Below the pieces are notes generated by a model. The model searched no databases and was not told where the DNA came from. It saw only the letters and a list, made by a program, of their open reading frames with translations. A stretch of 38,501 bases of DNA from Acidobacteria bacterium UBA2994. GTDB lineage: Bacteria > Acidobacteriota > Vicinamibacteria > Vicinamibacterales > UBA8438. The translations under genes were made by a program, and so were the position numbers. This document shows positions 33,985-38,501 of this stretch, one piece after another (position 1 is the stretch's first letter; each line of letters begins with the position of its first letter). The stretch covers positions 1-38,501 of the forward strand of contig DEAA01000003.1 in the NCBI GenBank assembly GCA_002346545.1, read 5' to 3'.

Positions 33985-34488
33985 CTATTGCATCGGGGTG
34001 TTTTTCCAGACCTCGTCCAGTAACCCGGCTTGGATGAGCTTGGTGGCGTACATGATCTGACCGGCGTGGCTGGTGAAGTGCAGCACCTGATTGAAGATGA
34101 GCTCCCCGGTGCTCACGATCTTGCCGGTTCGGTCATTTGTCTCGTCGAGCATGACAGGGTCTACCGCCTTGAGCACCCGGTCGGCCTCGGCCATCGCCAC
34201 CTCGAAGTGCGCTATTAATTCCTCTCTGGCGAGAGGGCCCGGTTCGGAGAACTCGCGCTCCCGGTCGCGCACGTAGCCGCTGTTGCCGACTCCGTGTCCG
34301 ATGAAGAACCGGGTCGAGCCGGTGAGGTGAAGCACGAGGTTGCCGATGCTGTTCGAGTCTTCATTCGCCCGCCACCAGATCTGACCGTCGTTAAGCACCT
34401 CGAGACACGCCCGGACCAGTCCCGCTTGATGCACGATGAGGCGCGCGCGGGCGAGATCGAGCAGGCTCTGGTTGGCGGAGTCGGTCAT
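33985..34488 (-). CDS. DinB-superfamily protein (DUF1572-like)
   Basis: This 167-residue protein has the four-helix-bundle pattern of DinB/YfiT-like proteins. Putative metal-binding His residues occur in NLVLHLTGS (about 54) and in the pair VLHFTSHAGQI (about 136-140). The NEDSNSIGNLVLHL block is typical of the DUF1572 subgroup. Members include metal-dependent thiol transferases, but most are uncharacterised. It has no signal peptide. It ends four bases before the MGMT-family gene; both DinB and alkyltransferase families have damage or thiol links, which makes joint function plausible but unproved. Confidence 0.85.
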   Translation of the reverse strand: MTDSANQSLLDLARARLIVHQAGLVRACLEVLNDGQIWWRANEDSNSIGNLVLHLTGSTRFFIGHGVGNSGYVRDREREFSEPGPLAREELIAHFEVAMAEADRVLKAVDPVMLDETNDRTGKIVSTGELIFNQVLHFTSHAGQIMYATKLIQAGLLDEVWKNTPMQ

Positions 34489-34534
34489 GACGGTGTCCTC
34501 GACTGGTAGTCGGGAAGATCGGGGTCCGGCGGCG

Positions 34535-34987
34535 TTACCGTCGCACGATCGGCAGATAGCATACTCCAGCGACCGCCACGTCGTAGAGCGCGCACGCCGT
34601 CGGATACCACTCTGGAACCGAGGCGGATGGTAGGAGCGTGGCGCCGTGCAGTAGATCGACCACGGCGTGGCCGCCGAACCCGGCCGCTACCAGGGTCAGC
34701 GCGGTGGCCGGTTCCTGCGTTTGGGCGTAGGAGGCCAGCACGACGAACCCCACCGCTAAGGCGATGTCCAGGCCGCTGCCGGTGACCTCGGACTGGGTCA
34801 AGGCGAATCCCACGTAGGTTCCGGCCACGACGGCCATTACTAGCGCCCCGAACTGGGCCAGCCGTAACTCGGCCACGAGTCGTTCGGGACTGTTGTTGTC
34901 AGTGCGGACGGCCAGAATCGACAATCGCACAATGGCGATGGCGAGTGCCGCACCGGCCACGATGAGCGCGAGCATGGCGTCAGGCAT
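34535..34987 (-). CDS. Small integral membrane protein of unknown function
   Basis: This 150-residue protein is predicted by eye to have four or five membrane helices (about 4-27, 44-64, 72-90, 96-112 and 134-147). Loop motifs include TDNNSPERLVAELR and HGATLLPSASVPEWYPT. No catalytic motif or family was recognised. It is 46 bases upstream of the DinB gene on the same strand and 138 bases from the divergent nucleoside transporter. The ATG at 34987 is the first that opens the hydrophobic segment; the open frame upstream of it is Arg/Gly-rich and non-coding in character. Confidence 0.65.
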   Translation of the reverse strand: MPDAMLALIVAGAALAIAIVRLSILAVRTDNNSPERLVAELRLAQFGALVMAVVAGTYVGFALTQSEVTGSGLDIALAVGFVVLASYAQTQEPATALTLVAAGFGGHAVVDLLHGATLLPSASVPEWYPTACALYDVAVAGVCYLPIVRR

Positions 34988-35125
34988 GAGTTGATGTCTG
35001 GGTGGGTCGCGCGAGGAGCGGCAAGGCGAGACGAGCCGGACATCGTCCCAGCTGCAATGATTAATCATAGCGCGCCGTCGGCATCGGGGCGTCTCGGTGG
35101 CCGAACCGCGTATGATCACGGCGCG

Positions 35126-36478
35126 ATGGTGACGGCTGAGACATCCGAATGGTGCTGGAGCCACGAACGGGGCCTCCGGCTGGCCTGGCTGGGGCTCGCG
35201 GTGGCCCTGGGACTGGTGGCCTACATGCTGCGTGACGTAGTACCGCCGGGGGTGCGGGCTGGTGGCGGGGTGGTGGCGTTCCTCGCCCTGGCGGGAGCCT
35301 TCTCGGCCCGTCCGCGCCAGGTGAATGTGCGGCTGGTGGCTACCGGTCTCGCCCTGCAGGTGACCCTCGCCGTACTCATTCTCAAGGTCGAGGTGGGCGG
35401 AGTCCGACCCGGCTACGAACTGTTCGCCACCCTGGCGGCGGTGGCGACGCGGTTCCTCGAGTTCGCCAGCGCCGGGTCCCAGTTCGTCTTCGGCGTGCTG
35501 GCCAATCCGGTCGCGATGGGCGAGCAGTTCGCCGACGGGTTCGTGCTGGCCTTTGCCTCGTTGCCGATTCTCATCTTCATGTCGGCCATGTTTACCGTTC
35601 TGTACCACCTTGGGGTGCTGCAGGTAGCAGTGAGGCTTATGGCGCGGATGATGGCGCGCACCATGGGCACGTCCGGTGCCGAGAGCTTATCTGCCGCCGC
35701 TAACGTCTTCCTCGGAGTGACCGAGGCGCCGATCGTCATTCGCCCATACATTCGGCGGATGACCGACTCGGAGCTGCTGGCACTAATGACTGGCGGGTTG
35801 GCCACCATCGCGGGTACGGTGATGGCCATCTATATCAGCCTCGGCGCCGATCCGGTCGGGGTGTTGACCACCAGTGTCATGGCGGCGCCATGTGGGCTCT
35901 ATCTCGCCAAGATCCTGTGGCCGGAAACCGGGCAGCCGGAAACGGCCGGAACGGTGCGACTGGTGGTCAAGCGCGAGCACGTCAACGTCATCGATGCGCT
36001 GGCTGCCGGCGCCTCGGACGGGACCAAGTTGGCCATCAACGTGGCGGCGATGCTGATCGCGTTTCTTGCCGTCATTGCCATGTTCGACTACTGCCTCGGC
36101 CTACTGCACGAGCAGCTGAGCATGGCAGTTATCTTTGGGGCGCTGTTCGCGCCGGTAGCCGCGCTGCTTGGCGTCGCGTCGAGCGAGATGACTGCGGTGG
36201 CCGACCTGCTGGGGACCAAGCTGGCCACCAACGAGTTCGTGGCCTTCATCAAGCTTAACGATGTGTATCTGGCGACGATGAGCGACCATGCCAGGATGGT
36301 GGTTACGTTCGCGTTGACCGGCTTCGCGAACTTCGGGTCGATAGGGATTCTGCTGGGCGGCATCGGGGGGTTGGTTCCAGACCGCCGGTCGGACTTGGCC
36401 CGCCTTAGCCCGCTGGCCCTGCTCGGCGGGTTTCTGGCGACCCTGATCAACGCCGCGATCGCGTCGATGTTGTTGTAG
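35126..36478 (+). CDS. Concentrative nucleoside transporter (CNT/NupC family)
   Basis: This 450-residue polytopic protein has three early helices followed by the CNT core: QFVFGVLA, the Nup gate FASLPILIFMSAMFTVLYHL, and the substrate motif GTSGAESLSAAANVFLGVTEAP with the nearby RRMTDSELLALMTGG. TNEFVAF in the second half of the core is also diagnostic. CNT proteins import nucleosides with Na+ or H+. In many members the motif reads GQTEAP; here it is GVTEAP, so Gln is replaced by Val next to the nucleobase site, which may alter specificity. ATG 35126 is chosen over earlier starts because it begins the amphipathic lead-in to the first helix. Purine nucleoside salvage upstream of methylthioadenosine recycling (mtnA) is a plausible link. 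Confidence 0.9.
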   Translation: MVTAETSEWCWSHERGLRLAWLGLAVALGLVAYMLRDVVPPGVRAGGGVVAFLALAGAFSARPRQVNVRLVATGLALQVTLAVLILKVEVGGVRPGYELFATLAAVATRFLEFASAGSQFVFGVLANPVAMGEQFADGFVLAFASLPILIFMSAMFTVLYHLGVLQVAVRLMARMMARTMGTSGAESLSAAANVFLGVTEAPIVIRPYIRRMTDSELLALMTGGLATIAGTVMAIYISLGADPVGVLTTSVMAAPCGLYLAKILWPETGQPETAGTVRLVVKREHVNVIDALAAGASDGTKLAINVAAMLIAFLAVIAMFDYCLGLLHEQLSMAVIFGALFAPVAALLGVASSEMTAVADLLGTKLATNEFVAFIKLNDVYLATMSDHARMVVTFALTGFANFGSIGILLGGIGGLVPDRRSDLARLSPLALLGGFLATLINAAIASMLL

Positions 36479-36493
36479 GGACGGAGTGCAGAG

Positions 36494-36569
36494 AGGCTTC
36501 AGGCGCTCACCACGACCTTGATTCAAGCACTCAGCTCGGGTTTCTGTAGGGCAGGGCTTCAGCCCTGCC
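36494..36569. repeat. REP-like palindromic unit between the transporter and mtnA
   Basis: This unit holds the 14-mer AGGCTTCAGGCGCT (36494-36507), shared with the unit after rng, and a perfect 9-bp stem GGCAGGGCT-TC-AGCCCTGCC (36550-36569). GGGCTTCAGCCC-type palindromes of this sort are common dispersed repeats in Acidobacteriota, in my recollection. It could also end transcription of the transporter gene, although no T-tract follows. Confidence 0.6.
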
Positions 36570-36674
36570 GGCGGTTACGCGGTCGAGCGCTTGGGGTTTG
36601 TGGCCTGTAGCCGCTGGTAGCCGGTCCGAGTAAGATCACCGGTCACCTAACCGGCCTTGGACGAGATTCTGCCA

Positions 36675-37763
<1,089 letters not shown>

Positions 37764-37774
37764 CCTGACCAGAT

Positions 37775-38501
37775 ATGAGCACGACGCTACTAGCCATCGA
37801 GACCTCCTGCGACGAGACCGCGGCCGCCGTGGCTTCCGGGGATCAGAGCGGGCCGGTGTCGTGGGAGGTGCGGTCGAGCGTCGTTGCCTCGCAGACCGAG
37901 GTGCACCGTGAGTGGGGAGGCGTGGTGCCGGAACTCGCCTCGCGGCAGCACCTGCGCGACATCTGCGGCGTGGTCGAACGGGCGCTAGAAGACGCCGAGA
38001 CTGACTGGGCTGGACTGAACGGGATCGCGGTGACGCAGGGCCCTGGGCTGGTCGGGTCGCTCCTGATCGGTGTGGCCTTCGCCAAGTCTGTGGCGGCAGC
38101 GCTCCCGTTGCCGCTGGTGCCGGTGCATCACCTGGTCGGTCACATCGAGTCGTTGTTCCTCTGTCACCCAGGTCTTCCGCTGCCGGCTGTGGTACTGGTG
38201 GTGTCGGGCGGACACACCAACCTCTATCATCTGCCCGAGGCGGGCGAGTATCGGTTGATCGGTCGCACGCGTGACGACGCTGCTGGCGAAGCTTACGACA
38301 AGGTGGCGAAGCTGCTGGGGCTGGAGTATCCCGGAGGGCCCGTGATTGACCGGCTAGCGCGTGGCGGCGACGAAGGGGCCATCTCGTTCCCCGTGGCTCG
38401 TATTACCCATGCCGACCGCAATGTGGGACCGCCTACCGTGCAGACGCCAGGGTGGCCGCGTGCGGCCGAGGGGCGGATGGACTTCAGCTTCAGTGGTCTG
38501 A
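37775..38501 (+). CDS. tsaD: tRNA N6-threonylcarbamoyladenosine transferase TsaD (3' end beyond the window)
   Basis: The first 242 residues of TsaD are present. They show the ASKHA phosphate loop [33 protein letters not shown], the iron-binding HLVGH (His119 and His123), [11 protein letters not shown] and [24 protein letters not shown] blocks. Full-length proteins have about 340 residues, so roughly a third is missing. TsaD transfers the threonylcarbamoyl group to A37 of tRNAs that read ANN codons, working with TsaB and TsaE. ATG 37775 lies 11 bases after the mtnA stop, suggesting cotranscription. Confidence 0.97.
   Translation, partial: MSTTLLAIETSCDETAAAVASGDQSGPVSWEVRSSVVASQTEVHREWGGVVPELASRQHLRDICGVVERALEDAETDWAGLNGIAVTQGPGLVGSLLIGVAFAKSVAAALPLPLVPVHHLVGHIESLFLCHPGLPLPAVVLVVSGGHTNLYHLPEAGEYRLIGRTRDDAAGEAYDKVAKLLGLEYPGGPVIDRLARGGDEGAISFPVARITHADRNVGPPTVQTPGWPRAAEGRMDFSFSGL

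Overview
The window is GC-rich DNA that looks like an Acidobacteriota chromosome, most likely near Vicinamibacteria. This is inferred from gene content: several PQQ-type quinoprotein dehydrogenases, secreted proteins with a PWGxPDLxGxW start and a YACHEGN end, heme c proteins fused to PHM-like copper domains, a mreB-mreC-mreD-mrdA-rodA-rng block, and an RNase E/G with a low-complexity insert in its S1 domain. No phage genes, CRISPR array or complete insertion sequence were seen.

Positions 1-20750 form an export-dominated redox region. Nearly every product has a signal peptide. It holds four PQQ-type beta-propeller proteins (3-1766, 4413-6443, 9127-11238, 11615-13567), a diheme protein (1832-2782), three members of one uncharacterised secreted family (2877-3772, 8010-9008, 14780-15724), a triple-RidA protein coupled to a PQQ dehydrogenase (6443-7642), a PIG-L-type deacetylase (13806-14711), an unknown secreted protein (15947-16825), and a minus-strand operon (20752 to 16921) with two heme c/PHM-like copper proteins around a lipocalin-like putative lipoprotein. 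A small basic DNA-binding-like protein (4082-4324) is the only apparent cytoplasmic product. My reading is that quinoproteins and copper proteins oxidise or hydroxylate external substrates, c-hemes handle electrons, and the RidA-like, PIG-L and PWG proteins process or bind substrates or products. No substrate can be named from the sequence.

Positions 20750-38501 are mostly housekeeping: tRNA-Leu(CAG), sppA, a PpiD/SurA-like foldase, the rod-shape cluster mreB-mreC-mreD-mrdA-rodA, rng, a short MGMT-family protein with a DinB-family protein, a small membrane protein, a CNT nucleoside transporter, mtnA, and the 5' part of tsaD, which runs off the window.

Intergenic DNA holds relics: a PstA-like C-terminus (7740-7925), an IS3 transposase tail (13603-13812), a start-less membrane ORF abutting the tRNA (20819-21050), a GGDEF-like tail (25414-25537) and a decayed secreted-protein gene (32963-33434). 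It also holds inverted repeats: a perfect 20-bp palindrome (1761-1780), a 97-bp hairpin-forming element (15821-15917), an intrinsic terminator (16864-16887) and REP-like units (32901-32937, 36494-36569). One PWG-family gene is broken exactly at a nine-G homopolymer.
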